NCBI RefSeq assembly: GCF_012641435.1
Contig: NZ_JABAIJ010000005.1
Coordinates: 464,367 to 528,366 of the forward strand
Source of the DNA: Rhizobium sp. P38BS-XIX
Lineage (GTDB): Bacteria > Pseudomonadota > Alphaproteobacteria > Rhizobiales > Rhizobiaceae
Direction: 5' to 3'
Length of the DNA stretch: 64,000 bases
Below, piece after piece: positions 9,199 through 18,273 of this stretch. Numbering within the stretch: the first letter of the stretch is position 1; each line of letters starts with the position of its first letter. The notes under the pieces are model-generated. The model was not told the origin of the DNA, ran no database searches, and saw only the letters and a program-made list of their open reading frames with translations. A program made the translations under genes and the position numbers.

Positions 9199-9495
9199 AT
9201 GCCGAGCAGGAAAGGCGAAAAGACAATCAGTCTGGCGACCGTGCTGGACCTCAACGAGGCCTCGACGCTTCGCGGTAAGTTGATGGGTCTGCGCGGCAGC
9301 AACGTCGTGATCGATGCATCCGGTGTCGAACGGGTAGGGGCTTTGTGCATGCAGGTCATCATGGCCGCTGCCAAAACCTGGGATGAAGACAAGCTGTCCT
9401 TCACCTTCTCCAAGGTGTCGGACGCATTTCAAAAAACGATGCAGATGATCGGAGTGGATATCTCCCATCTGCTTGCCAAGGAGATCCGGCAATGA
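9199..9495 (+). CDS. cheS: STAS-domain chemotaxis protein CheS
   Basis: 98-residue STAS-fold protein containing SNVVIDASGVERVGALCMQV, which resembles the anti-sigma-factor-antagonist loop but has no obvious phosphorylatable serine context. In S. meliloti the 97-residue CheS in this position binds CheA and enhances drainage of phosphate to the sink regulator CheY1. The start is placed at ATG 9199 (GGGGA eight bases upstream) rather than the longer 9133 frame, because this matches the CheS length. It overlaps cheY1 by four bases (ATGA). Confidence 0.85.
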   Translation: MPSRKGEKTISLATVLDLNEASTLRGKLMGLRGSNVVIDASGVERVGALCMQVIMAAAKTWDEDKLSFTFSKVSDAFQKTMQMIGVDISHLLAKEIRQ

Positions 9496-9857
9496 AGAAA
9501 AAAGTGCTGACCGTGGATGATTCACGGACTATTCGAAACATGCTTCTCGTCACCCTCAACAATGCGGGTTTCGAGACCATCCAGGCTGAAGACGGCGTCG
9601 AAGGTCTGGAAATTCTGGAAGAAGCCAATCCGGACGTCATCGTCACGGATATCAACATGCCGCGCCTCGATGGCTTCGGCTTCATCGAGGGCGTGCGCCG
9701 CAACGACAGATACCGTGCGGTTCCGATCCTCGTGCTGACGACCGAGAGCGACGCTGAAAAGAAGAACCGTGCCCGCCAGGCCGGTGCGACCGGCTGGATC
9801 GTCAAGCCGTTCGACCCTGCCAAGCTGATCGATGCCATCGAGCGTGTAACCGCTTAA
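9492..9857 (+). CDS. cheY1: Chemotaxis response regulator CheY1 (phosphate sink)
   Basis: 121-residue single-domain receiver. The acidic pocket is Asp9/Asp10 (VLTVDDS), the phosphoacceptor is Asp53 (VIVTDINMPRLDG), and the conserved Thr and Lys lie in VLTTES and WIVKPFDP. By position (between cheS and cheA) it is the CheY1 type. In S. meliloti CheY1 does not bind the motor but drains phosphate from CheY2-P via CheA. Its start overlaps the cheS stop, and cheA follows after 16 bp. Confidence 0.92.
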   Translation: MKKKVLTVDDSRTIRNMLLVTLNNAGFETIQAEDGVEGLEILEEANPDVIVTDINMPRLDGFGFIEGVRRNDRYRAVPILVLTTESDAEKKNRARQAGATGWIVKPFDPAKLIDAIERVTA

Positions 9858-9873
9858 CCAGGATCCGCCCCTT

Positions 9874-12165
9874 ATGGATATGAACGAAATCAAAGAGATT
9901 TTCTTCCAGGAGTGCGAAGAGCAGCTCGCCGAACTGGAATCCGGTCTCCTGAAAATGAATGACGGAGACCGTGACCCGGAAACCGTCAATGCCGTGTTCC
10001 GCGCCGTTCATTCCATCAAGGGTGGGGCAGGTGCCTTCGGTCTGGACGACCTGGTCGCATTCGCCCACGTCTTCGAAACCACGCTCGATTGCGTTCGATC
10101 CAACAAGCTGGAGCCGACGCAGGACGTCCTGAAGGTCATGCTCAAGGCTGCCGACGTGCTGGCGGACCTCACCAATGCCGCCCGCGATGGCGGCAGTGTC
10201 GATCAGGCGCGCAGCCGCGGTCTGGTCAAGGAACTGGAAGCGCTGGCGAATGGCGATGTTCCGGCTCCCGCCGTTGCTGCCGTCGCCGCCGTGGTGGTCG
10301 AGGCGGCCCCGAAGGTCGTTGCTCCCGCTCCCACGGATGACAGTGGCTTCCAGCCGATCCCCTTCAGCTTCGACGATGATTTCGGTGCTGACGAGACGGT
10401 TGCTGATGGCATGCCGGAATACGAAGTCAGCTTCAAGCCGCGCTCAGATCTCTATGCCAAGGGCAACGACGCCACGCTGCTGCTGCGCGATCTCGCGCGG
10501 CTGGGCGAGATGAGCGTCTATTGCGATATCGATGGCTTGCCAGGCCTTCCCGAGCTTGATCCGGAAGGCGCTTACTTCAAGTGGACGATCTCGATCAAGA
10601 CGGACAAGGGCGAGGACGCCATCCGCACCGTCTTCGAATTCGCCGAATGGGATTGCGAGCTCGACGTCCGGCAGGTCTCGACCGACGCCGCCAGCGATGA
10701 AGAACTGCCGATGGTTCCCGTGCCGTTCGATCTTTCGGCACTCGACGACGAAGGTCCAGCACCGATCGCGACCGTGGCCGAAGAGATGCCGGCGCAGAAG
10801 AACGATGTCGCCGCAGCCGTCGCTGCTGCCGAAACGGCCAGCAACGTCACGCAGCTTGCAGCCGTCGCCGCCCGCGTCGAGAAGAAGGAAGCCGCACTTG
10901 CCGCAGCTGCAGCCGCAAACACGGCGGCCGCGCAGAACAATGCAGCTGCAGCCGCTGCCGGGCAGACCATTCGTGTCGATCTCGACCGTGTTGACCGCCT
11001 GATCAACCTCGTCGGCGAGCTTGTCATCAACCAGGCGATGCTCTCGCAAAGCGTCATAGAGAACGACAATAACGGCGCGTCCTCCATCAACATGGGTCTC
11101 GAAGAGCTGCAGCAGCTCACCCGCGAGATCCAGGACAGCGTTATGGCGATCCGTGCGCAGCCGGTGAAGCCGGTCTTCCAGCGCATGTCGCGTATCGTCC
11201 GCGAAATCGCCGACATGACGGGCAAGTCGATCCGCCTGATCACCGAAGGCGAAAACACGGAAGTCGACAAGACCGTCATCGACAAGCTTGCCGAGCCGCT
11301 GACCCACATGATCCGCAATGCCGTCGACCACGGTATCGAGAGCCCCGAGAAGCGCACGACGCTCGGCAAGAATCCGGAAGGCACCGTTCGCCTGACGGCA
11401 AAGCATCGCTCGGGCCGCATCCTGATCGAACTGGCCGACGACGGCGCCGGCATCAACCGCGAGAGAGTGCGCCAGAAAGCGATCGACAACGATCTGATCG
11501 CCACCGACGCCAACCTTTCGGATGAAGAAATCGACAATCTGATCTTCTTGCCGGGCTTCTCGACCGCCGACAAGATTTCCGACATTTCCGGCCGTGGCGT
11601 CGGCATGGACGTGGTCAAGCGCTCGATCCAGGCGCTCGGCGGCCGCATCAACATCACATCCAAGCCGGGGCAAGGCTCCGTCTTCACCATGAGCCTGCCG
11701 CTGACGCTGGCCGTTCTCGACGGCATGGTCGTGACGGTTGCCGGCCAGACGCTCGTCGTGCCGCTGACGGCCATCGTCGAGACGCTGCAGCCGGAAGCGT
11801 CCGCTATCCATTCCTTCGGCGCAAACCATCGGCTGATCTCGATCCGCAACAGCTTCTGCCCGCTGGTTGATGTCGGCCGCATCCTGAACTTCCGCGCCAC
11901 TCAGGCCAATCCGGTCGAAGGCGTTGCCCTTTTGGTGGAATCGGAAGGCGGCGGTCAGCGCGCCCTCATGGTCGACGCCATCCAGGGCCAGCGTCAGGTC
12001 GTCATCAAGAGCCTCGAGGCCAACTACACCCATGTGCCTGGCATCGCGGCCGCGACCATCCTCGGCGATGGCCGCGTAGCGCTCATCCTCGATGTCGATG
12101 CCGTGGTCGGTGCGTCGCGGGGACAGTCGCTGAAGGCCGAAATGTCTTACGCGGCGGCGGGGTGA
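9874..12165 (+). CDS. cheA: Chemotaxis sensor histidine kinase CheA
   Basis: 763-residue CheA with all domains. The N-terminal HPt domain has phosphoacceptor His46 in AVHSIKGGAGAFG. A CheY/CheB-binding P2-like region and Ala-rich linkers follow (about residues 130-360, including runs such as AAVAAAET and AALAAAAAANTAAAQ). The dimerisation domain begins near RVDRLINLVGELVINQ. The ATPase has its N box in HMIRNAVDHGIESP, the G1 box in ADDGAGIN and the G2 box in ISGRGVGMDVVK. The C-terminal CheW-like P5 domain contains LDGMVVTVAGQTLVVPL. It phosphorylates CheY1, CheY2 and CheB under control of receptors and CheW. Confidence 0.97.
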   Translation: MDMNEIKEIFFQECEEQLAELESGLLKMNDGDRDPETVNAVFRAVHSIKGGAGAFGLDDLVAFAHVFETTLDCVRSNKLEPTQDVLKVMLKAADVLADLTNAARDGGSVDQARSRGLVKELEALANGDVPAPAVAAVAAVVVEAAPKVVAPAPTDDSGFQPIPFSFDDDFGADETVADGMPEYEVSFKPRSDLYAKGNDATLLLRDLARLGEMSVYCDIDGLPGLPELDPEGAYFKWTISIKTDKGEDAIRTVFEFAEWDCELDVRQVSTDAASDEELPMVPVPFDLSALDDEGPAPIATVAEEMPAQKNDVAAAVAAAETASNVTQLAAVAARVEKKEAALAAAAAANTAAAQNNAAAAAAGQTIRVDLDRVDRLINLVGELVINQAMLSQSVIENDNNGASSINMGLEELQQLTREIQDSVMAIRAQPVKPVFQRMSRIVREIADMTGKSIRLITEGENTEVDKTVIDKLAEPLTHMIRNAVDHGIESPEKRTTLGKNPEGTVRLTAKHRSGRILIELADDGAGINRERVRQKAIDNDLIATDANLSDEEIDNLIFLPGFSTADKISDISGRGVGMDVVKRSIQALGGRINITSKPGQGSVFTMSLPLTLAVLDGMVVTVAGQTLVVPLTAIVETLQPEASAIHSFGANHRLISIRNSFCPLVDVGRILNFRATQANPVEGVALLVESEGGGQRALMVDAIQGQRQVVIKSLEANYTHVPGIAAATILGDGRVALILDVDAVVGASRGQSLKAEMSYAAAG

Positions 12166-12169
12166 GTTT

Positions 12170-12637
12170 ATGTCCTATGCCGTTAAGAACCTGACCCAGG
12201 GAGCCCGCGAGCTGATCGCCTTCCGGATCGGCGATCAGGAATTCTGCGTCGACGTCATGTTGGTGCGTGAAATTCGCGGCTGGACCCCGGCTACGGTGAT
12301 GCCGCATGCGCCGGGTTATATGCTCGGCGTCATCAACCTGCGCGGTGCCGTGCTGCCGATCATCGATCTTTCGTGCCGGCTTGGCATGAAGCGTGCGGAG
12401 CCGACGGCGCGGCACGTGATCATCGTGGCGCAGGTCAACCAAAAGGTGGTCGGCCTGCTTGTCGACGCGGTCTCGGACATTCTGACGATTACTGACGACA
12501 TCATCCAGCCGACGCCGGAGGTCTCCTCCGGCCACGAGCGGCAGTTCGCACGCGGTATCATCGCGATCGATCGCCGCATGATTTGCCTGATCGAACTGGA
12601 AGCCCTGTTCCCCGAGAGCGAAAGCGAAGCTGCATGA
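12170..12637 (+). CDS. cheW: Chemotaxis adaptor protein CheW
   Basis: 155-residue single CheW domain that couples receptors to CheA. Family features include ELIAFRIGDQEFCVDVMLVR at about residues 12-31, followed by EIRGWTP, MPHAPGYMLGVINLRGAVLP, and the C-terminal IIAIDRRMICLIELEALF. The start lies 4 bp after the cheA stop, and the stop overlaps the cheR start (ATGA at 12634). Confidence 0.95.
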   Translation: MSYAVKNLTQGARELIAFRIGDQEFCVDVMLVREIRGWTPATVMPHAPGYMLGVINLRGAVLPIIDLSCRLGMKRAEPTARHVIIVAQVNQKVVGLLVDAVSDILTITDDIIQPTPEVSSGHERQFARGIIAIDRRMICLIELEALFPESESEAA

Positions 12638-13542
12638 GTGTCATGGGTGCAATAGATCTGAAGGCATCGCCGGACGAGGTGCTGGCCAGCGGCGAATATC
12701 CGCTGACCCGTCGCGATCTCGCCGAGATCGCCGCCATGATCTATTCGGATGCGGGCATTTCTCTCAACGAAAGCAAGGCGTCGCTGGTCTATTCCAGGCT
12801 GTCGAAACATATCCGCGCCTTGGGCTTGGCCGGCTTCCGCGATTATTGTGCGCTGGTGTCGTCGCCGGCCGGCAGTGCGGCGCGGCGCGAGATGCTGTCG
12901 CATCTGACGACCAACTTCACCCGCTTCTTCCGGGAAAATCATCATTTCGATCATTTGCGTGATGAGGTGCTTCCCGGGCTTCTGGCTCGCGCCAAGGCTG
13001 GCGGCCGCGTGCGCATCTGGTCGGCCGCCTGTTCCGACGGGCAGGAGCCTTATTCGATCGCGCTCACGGTTCTGTCGCTGATGCCGAATGTCGCAGATTT
13101 CGATTTCAAGATCCTGGCGACGGATATCGATCCCAAGATCCTGGGATTGGCGCGCGCCGGCGCCTATGACGAGACCTCTCTTGAGACGATATCGCCTGCC
13201 ATGCGCAAGCAGTGGTTCCAGGAGGTTGACGTTCAGGGACGGCGAAAATTCCAGGTCGATGATCGCGTCAAGCGCCTGATCACCTTCAACGAACTGAACC
13301 TTCTGGCACAGTGGCCCTTCAAGGGCCTGTTCGACGTCATCTTCTGCCGCAACGTCGTCATCTACTTCGACGAGCCGACGCAGACGAAGATCTGGAGCCG
13401 TTTCGCCGGGCAGCTGCATGACAACGGCCACCTTTATATCGGTCATTCCGAACGGGTTGCCGGCGAAGCCAAGCACGTCTTCGACAATATCGGCATTACG
13501 ACTTATCGCTACCAAGGCAAAAACGCGGGGAGGAAACCATGA
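12634..13542 (+). CDS. cheR: Chemoreceptor glutamate methyltransferase CheR
   Basis: 302-residue S-adenosylmethionine-dependent methyltransferase that methylates receptor glutamates. An N-terminal helical domain (TRRDLAEIAAMIYSDAGISL) is followed by the Rossmann domain with the SAM motif VRIWSAACSDGQEPYSIALT, then ILATDIDPKILGLARAGAYD, and VIFCRNVVIYFDEPTQTKIW near the end. The start is the ATG overlapping the cheW stop; a longer frame from 12583 would run deep into cheW. It overlaps cheB by four bases. Confidence 0.95.
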   Translation: MSVMGAIDLKASPDEVLASGEYPLTRRDLAEIAAMIYSDAGISLNESKASLVYSRLSKHIRALGLAGFRDYCALVSSPAGSAARREMLSHLTTNFTRFFRENHHFDHLRDEVLPGLLARAKAGGRVRIWSAACSDGQEPYSIALTVLSLMPNVADFDFKILATDIDPKILGLARAGAYDETSLETISPAMRKQWFQEVDVQGRRKFQVDDRVKRLITFNELNLLAQWPFKGLFDVIFCRNVVIYFDEPTQTKIWSRFAGQLHDNGHLYIGHSERVAGEAKHVFDNIGITTYRYQGKNAGRKP

Positions 13543-14588
13543 ACGCCGCTGCCCGTGTTCTCGTGGTCGACGATTCCCCGACCATGCGCGGTCTCATCAC
13601 GGCCGTCCTGCGTTCGGATCCCGAGGTTGACGTCGTCGGTCAGGCCGGCGATGCCCTTGAGGCGCGTGCTGCCATCAAGGCGCTCAATCCTGATGTGGTC
13701 ACGCTCGACATCGAGATGCCGAACATGAACGGTCTCGATTTCCTGGAGAAGATCATGACGTTGCGGCCGATGCCCGTCATCATGGTTTCCACAATGACGC
13801 ATCGGGGCGCCGATGCCACGCTTGCCGCTTTGGAAATCGGTGCGTTCGATTGTGTCGGCAAGCCGTCTCCGGGCGAGCCACATCCGTTCGGCGACCTGGC
13901 CGAGAAGGTGAAGGCGGCCGCCCGTTCGCAGCGCCAGTATGTCAAGCCGGGTGCCCAGCGCGCACCGGTGCCGGCAGCCGCCGTCGCCGATTTTCGCGTC
14001 GGCCGCAAGATCGTTGCCATCGGTTCCTCCACCGGCGGTGTCGAGGCATTGATCAACGTCCTGCAGAAGTTCCCGGCCAACTGCCCGCCAACCGTCATCA
14101 CCCAGCATATGCCGCCGACCTTCACCCGCAGCTTTGCCGAGCGGTTGAATCGTCTGTGCGCGCCCGTGGTGGAAGAGGCGACCGACGGCGCACGGCTCGC
14201 AATCGGCAAGATCTATCTTGCGCCCGGCGGCGAGCGGCATCTGCGGATTGCCAATGCGTCTGCCCCTCATTGCCGTCTGACAGACGGCGGGCCGGTCAAC
14301 GGCCATCGTCCTTCCGTCGACGTGCTCTTTGATTCGGTTGCCGAACTGGCAGGCCGCAATGCCGTCGGCGTAATCCTGACCGGTATGGGGCGCGATGGCG
14401 CCGCCGGTCTCCTCAAGATGCGCCACGCGGGTGCGCGCACCATCGGTCAGAACGAGAAGACTTGCGTGGTCTACGGTATGCCGAGGGTCGCTCACGAGCT
14501 TGGTGCAGTCGAACAGCAGTTTCCGCTGAACGCCATTGGCGAGGAAATTTTGAAAGCCACAGCCGCCCGAAAGGAAGGGAGCGAATAA
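13539..14588 (+). CDS. cheB: Receptor methylesterase/response regulator CheB
   Basis: 349 residues. The N-terminal receiver has Asp11/Asp12 and phosphoacceptor Asp57 (VVTLDIEMPNMNG). The C-terminal methylesterase (about residues 155-345) has the catalytic triad regions IGSSTGGVEA (Ser), ITQHMPP (His) and GMGRDGAAG (Asp). It removes receptor methyl groups in the adaptation loop with CheR. It is joined to cheY2 by a TAATG overlap. Confidence 0.96.
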   Translation: MNAAARVLVVDDSPTMRGLITAVLRSDPEVDVVGQAGDALEARAAIKALNPDVVTLDIEMPNMNGLDFLEKIMTLRPMPVIMVSTMTHRGADATLAALEIGAFDCVGKPSPGEPHPFGDLAEKVKAAARSQRQYVKPGAQRAPVPAAAVADFRVGRKIVAIGSSTGGVEALINVLQKFPANCPPTVITQHMPPTFTRSFAERLNRLCAPVVEEATDGARLAIGKIYLAPGGERHLRIANASAPHCRLTDGGPVNGHRPSVDVLFDSVAELAGRNAVGVILTGMGRDGAAGLLKMRHAGARTIGQNEKTCVVYGMPRVAHELGAVEQQFPLNAIGEEILKATAARKEGSE

Positions 14589-14977
14589 TGTCTCTAGCGG
14601 AGAAAATCAAAGTCCTGATCGTTGACGATCAGGTCACCAGCCGCCTGCTGCTGAGCGATGCTCTGACGCAGCTCGGTTTCAAGCAGATCACGGCCGCCGG
14701 CGACGGTGAGCAGGGAATGAAGATCATGGAGCAGCAGCCTCATCATCTCGTCATTTCCGACTTCAACATGCCGAAGATGGACGGCCTCGGTCTGCTCCAG
14801 GCCGTTCGCACCAACCCGACGACGAAGAAGGCCGCCTTCATCATCCTGACGGCTCAAGGCGATCGTGCTCTGGTGCAGAAGGCGGCGCAGCTCGGGGCCA
14901 ACAACGTCCTTGCAAAGCCCTTCACCATCGAAAAGATGAAAGCGGCGATCGAAGCCGTGTTCGGAGCATTGAAATGA
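14588..14977 (+). CDS. cheY2: Chemotaxis response regulator CheY2 (motor-binding)
   Basis: 129-residue single receiver domain. It has Asp13/Asp14 (VLIVDDQ), phosphoacceptor Asp58 (LVISDFNMPKMDG), the Thr in IILTAQGD and the Lys in VLAKPFTIEKM. In S. meliloti the second CheY of this operon is the one that binds the motor and slows rotation. The start is set at the ATG overlapping the cheB stop (TAATG). A longer frame from 14462 lies inside cheB. Confidence 0.94.
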   Translation: MSLAEKIKVLIVDDQVTSRLLLSDALTQLGFKQITAAGDGEQGMKIMEQQPHHLVISDFNMPKMDGLGLLQAVRTNPTTKKAAFIILTAQGDRALVQKAAQLGANNVLAKPFTIEKMKAAIEAVFGALK

Positions 14978-15528
14978 TCGTCGAGGGTGCTGCCCGTCGC
15001 GTGCATATCATTCAGGGCGAGTACAAGGTCATCAGCGATCCGGACGTGGTCTTGGCGACCATTCTCGGATCCTGCGTGGCGGCTTGCCTGCGTGATCCGA
15101 TCGCCGGTGTCGGCGGCATGAACCATTTCCTCCTCCCGGGAATGGCCAGCTCGCCGGTCAGCGGTGGTGATGCGACACGTTACGGCGTGCACCTTATGGA
15201 ACTTCTGATCAACGGCCTTTTGAAGAAGGGCGCGCGGCGTGACCGGCTGGAGGCGAAAGTCTTCGGCGGCGCGAAGACGATTGCGACCTTCTCTAATGTC
15301 GGCGAGCAGAATGCGGCCTTCGCCATGCAGTTTCTGAGAGACGAAGGCATCCCGGTCGTCAGCTCCAGCACCGGTGGCGAACATGGCCGCAAGGTTGAAT
15401 ATTGGCCGATCTCCGGACGCGCCAGGCAATACCCGCTCACCGGAGCGGAGACGCAGAAGACCGTGGCTCTGGAACAGCGCCCGGTCGTCGCGCCGAAGCC
15501 GGTCGACAATACGATCGAATTCTTCTGA
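14974..15528 (+). CDS. cheD: Chemoreceptor glutamine deamidase CheD
   Basis: 184-residue CheD, which deamidates receptor glutamines and in some bacteria serves as a partner of CheC. The catalytic cysteine is Cys34 in TILGSCVAACL, and the catalytic histidine is His51 in GGMNHFLLPG. The motif KVFGGAKTIATFSNVGEQNA follows. The start overlaps the cheY2 stop by four bases (ATGA). Confidence 0.94.
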   Translation: MIVEGAARRVHIIQGEYKVISDPDVVLATILGSCVAACLRDPIAGVGGMNHFLLPGMASSPVSGGDATRYGVHLMELLINGLLKKGARRDRLEAKVFGGAKTIATFSNVGEQNAAFAMQFLRDEGIPVVSSSTGGEHGRKVEYWPISGRARQYPLTGAETQKTVALEQRPVVAPKPVDNTIEFF

Positions 15529-15544
15529 TCAACGAGGCTACCGC

Positions 15545-15934
15545 ATGACCCCTTTCCAGCGCATAGAGACGACTGCCACCGAGGAAATGCTGCCAGCCAT
15601 CCTGTTGCGCGTCGTTTCCGAACTGCATGACGTCGCCTATCTGATCGAACGCATCGAGCCGCAGCTGCTCGACCTCAGCGGCGGCGCCATCATGGCCTCT
15701 CCGGAAGCGATGAAGGTTCTGCAGGGTATCGACCTTGCAGTGCAGAAGACCCGCGGCATCGCCGAATTCATCGATACCATTGCCGGCACCATGCCGGAGG
15801 GATGGACGGTCGATCTTGCGACCGCACTGAGCCTGGTCAAGCTCACGGAAATGCAGAAGGCGCTTGGCGGCGGCAGCTTCCACGTCCACTCTCAGCCGAT
15901 GGCGAAGGCCGCGGGCGATTTCGATTTTTTCTGA
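15545..15934 (+). CDS. cheT: CheT-like chemotaxis protein with a CheZ-type DxxxQ motif
   Basis: 129 residues from the ATG at 15545, 16 bp after cheD and last in the operon. Mostly helical in composition. It contains IDLAVQKT, i.e. Asp63-x-x-x-Gln67, the pattern of the CheZ phosphatase active site, and a C-terminal tail ending AAGDFDFF. In S. meliloti the gene at this position, cheT, is reported to affect signal termination and adaptation. The ending KAAGDFDFF could be a docking peptide; that is inference. A longer frame from 15374 overlaps cheD and is not preferred. Confidence 0.75.
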   Translation: MTPFQRIETTATEEMLPAILLRVVSELHDVAYLIERIEPQLLDLSGGAIMASPEAMKVLQGIDLAVQKTRGIAEFIDTIAGTMPEGWTVDLATALSLVKLTEMQKALGGGSFHVHSQPMAKAAGDFDFF

Positions 15935-16099
15935 TCGGCCGCGCATAACGAATACTGTTTTTCTTATATAATTTTCTTCGCTTCTCCCCGGCTTTTTCAT
16001 TTCCGCTCGGCCGGACGAAACGCTCGCACAAGTTTCGATTTCTATTTTCGCCGCACGGCACAAAGCCATCAGGTCTTTGACGAATCGTGCGAGAACAGA

Positions 16100-17779
16100 A
16101 TGAATCTGTTAAATCAATTAGTTCCACTGTTGCGGAACATCCAGAACCTCGGGAGAACCCGGCTGCTGATTCTTGGCGGCGTGGGCGCTGTCTCGATGAT
16201 GCTGATCCTTTTTGCGGCTCTCTACGTCAATAAACCTGCCCAGGAGACGCTCTATGTCGGCCTGGATGCGACCGATCTGAACCAGATCAGCATCGCGCTC
16301 GCAGAAGCCAAGATCAATTTTCAGGTGGGTACCGACGGCACCAGCCTCACGGTTCCCGCCGGCATGACCGGCAAGGCCCGCGCATTGCTCGCCGAGCGTG
16401 GCCTGCCGAACAGCGGCAATGCCGGCTACGAGCTTTTTGACAATGTCGGTTCGCTCGGCCTGACTTCCTTCATGCAGGAAGTCACCCGCGTCCGCGCATT
16501 GGAAGGTGAAATCAGCCGTACCATCACCTCCATTGCCGGTATCAGCGCTGCGCGCGTGCACATCGTCATGCAGGATGTCGGCAACTTCCGTCGCGCCGAT
16601 CAGAAGCCGACAGCTTCGGTCATGATCCGCGCCAGCGCGGAAGCCGCCCGCAAGTCTGCCCCGGCCATCCGCCACCTCGTCGCATCGGCCGTTCCCGGCC
16701 TCGAGGTTGACGACGTGACGATTCTCGATTCCACCGGCCAGTTGCTCGCATCCGGCGATGACCCGGCCAACGGCGCTCTCAGCCGCAATCTGGGCATCGT
16801 CCAGAACGTTCAGGGCGAGATCGAAGGCAACATCAACAAGGCGCTTGCACCGTTCCTGGGCATGGACAACTTCCGTTCCAGCGTCACCGCGCAGCTCAAC
16901 ACCGACAGCCAGCAGGTCCAGGAAACGACCTTCGACCCCGACTCGAAGGTCGAGCGTTCCGTGCGCACCGTAAAGGAAGCGCAGAAGTCGCAGCAGAGCC
17001 AGCCGGATACGGCCGCGACCGTCGAGCAGAACATCCCGCAGGCGGCTCCTCAGTCCGGTGGCAATTCGCCGACCTCGAACGATCAGTCCGACAAGCGCGA
17101 AGAGCAGACCAACTACGAAATCAACAGCAAGACGACGGCGACGACCCGCAACAGCTACAAGATCGAGAAGCTCTCCGTGGCAGTGGTTGTCAACCGTGGC
17201 CGCATTGCGCAGATGCTCGGCGAAGGTGCCGATCAGGCGAAGGTCGATGCCTATATCGCCGAGATGCAGAAGATCGTCGCGACGGCTGCCGGCGTCGATC
17301 AGGCTCGCGGCGACGTCGTCACCGTCAACGCGATGAACTTCCTCGACAACCAGCTGCTCGAGGACACTGGCTCCAGCTTCAGCATCACCGACATGCTGGG
17401 CCGCAACATGGCCGGCATCATCAACTCGCTGGCCTTCGTCGCCGTCGCCTTCCTGATCATCTGGATGGGCTTCCGTCCGCTGATCCGCTCGCTTGGCGGC
17501 GGTGCGGCTGCCGGGACGGCTCTTCCAGAAGCGGCTGGCCTGGAGCTGCCTGACTTCGCCCCAGCAGTTGGTGGCACCGGCGGCGCCCTGATGGACGGCT
17601 TCGGTTCGGACTTCGGCTTCGACAGCACGGACGACCTGCTGACGATGGGCGACGATGCCGGCACCTTCAACCGCCGGGTCAAGGAGGGTCCGGAGCGGCG
17701 TCTGTCGCGCATGGTGGAAATCAGCGAAGAGCGCGCCGCCAAGATTCTCAGGAAATGGGCCGTCGATCAGGCCGCGTGA
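16100..17779 (+). CDS. fliF: Flagellar MS-ring protein FliF
   Basis: 559 residues forming the inner-membrane ring on which the basal body is built. Two membrane helices flank the large periplasmic domain (about residues 23-43, ILGGVGAVSMMLILFAALYV; and about 440-460, SLAFVAVAFLIIWMGFRP). Ring-building motifs VGLDATDLNQISIALAEAKI and ERGLPNSGNAGYELFDNVGS are near the N-terminus. The C-terminal tail (ERRLSRMVEISEERAAKILR) is the FliG-binding segment. It is separated from cheT by 165 bp and followed by a strong terminator. Confidence 0.96.
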   Translation: MNLLNQLVPLLRNIQNLGRTRLLILGGVGAVSMMLILFAALYVNKPAQETLYVGLDATDLNQISIALAEAKINFQVGTDGTSLTVPAGMTGKARALLAERGLPNSGNAGYELFDNVGSLGLTSFMQEVTRVRALEGEISRTITSIAGISAARVHIVMQDVGNFRRADQKPTASVMIRASAEAARKSAPAIRHLVASAVPGLEVDDVTILDSTGQLLASGDDPANGALSRNLGIVQNVQGEIEGNINKALAPFLGMDNFRSSVTAQLNTDSQQVQETTFDPDSKVERSVRTVKEAQKSQQSQPDTAATVEQNIPQAAPQSGGNSPTSNDQSDKREEQTNYEINSKTTATTRNSYKIEKLSVAVVVNRGRIAQMLGEGADQAKVDAYIAEMQKIVATAAGVDQARGDVVTVNAMNFLDNQLLEDTGSSFSITDMLGRNMAGIINSLAFVAVAFLIIWMGFRPLIRSLGGGAAAGTALPEAAGLELPDFAPAVGGTGGALMDGFGSDFGFDSTDDLLTMGDDAGTFNRRVKEGPERRLSRMVEISEERAAKILRKWAVDQAA

Positions 17780-17785
17780 TGAAAG

Positions 17786-17809
17786 GACCGGGAGCAATCC
17801 CGGTCTTTT
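17786..17809 (+). terminator. Rho-independent terminator after fliF
   Basis: Perfect 8-bp stem GACCGGGA/TCCCGGTC with a GCAA tetraloop and four T, starting 7 bp after the fliF stop. It probably ends the chemotaxis-fliF transcription unit. Confidence 0.88.
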
Positions 17810-18273
17810 GCGTTTCTGGAACTCTCACGGGATGACCAGTGCTGATCGTCGGATTTTGTGCCTCGTCAGCTGCTATTGAACGGTTTGACGTGTTCGTAAG
17901 ATGGAATTTTGCCTGAAATCCCGTTGATGGGTGAAAAGAATCGACTTACAAATAAGGCGTCTTTACGTAAAAGCTGCGTAATCGGCGCGAATCGACCTCC
18001 GATTTCCGTGTTTCGATAGTTCCAAATTTGCTGAGTAAGGAACGCGGAAAGATCAGTACATGCCACGTTGATCGATTCGATTGCCGACCTGACATTCAAT
18101 GATAGTGCGTTCATCTATCGTGCCTTCACCGTGATGTGTTTCTGTCGCGGTAGACAGTGATTCGGCCTTGTGCCCGAGAGCCGTTGACGGCTTCCTCGAA
18201 AACGAAGCCGGGCTTAGACGGAATGATGCTCTCGTTGACGGCCGATCGTCCAACAGCGGCAGGAAATGCAGGA
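17810..18273 (+). promoter_or_regulatory. Intergenic region upstream of visN
   Basis: About 460 bp with no supported gene, less GC-rich than the surroundings. A minus-strand frame at 17866-18114 (82 codons) has no family signature. The region presumably carries the visNR promoter. The stretch includes in-frame upstream codons of visN (from 18157) that look non-coding compared with known VisN proteins. Confidence 0.5.

Noticed and set aside
10444..12033. Long minus-strand frames opposite cheA
   Set aside because: CheA is certain on the plus strand; the antisense frames are composition shadows.
16118..17797. A 559-codon minus-strand frame opposite fliF
   Set aside because: Mirror frame of FliF with no recognisable content.
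17866..18114. An 82-codon minus-strand frame between fliF and visN
   Set aside because: No ribosome binding site or motif; the region looks like a promoter.
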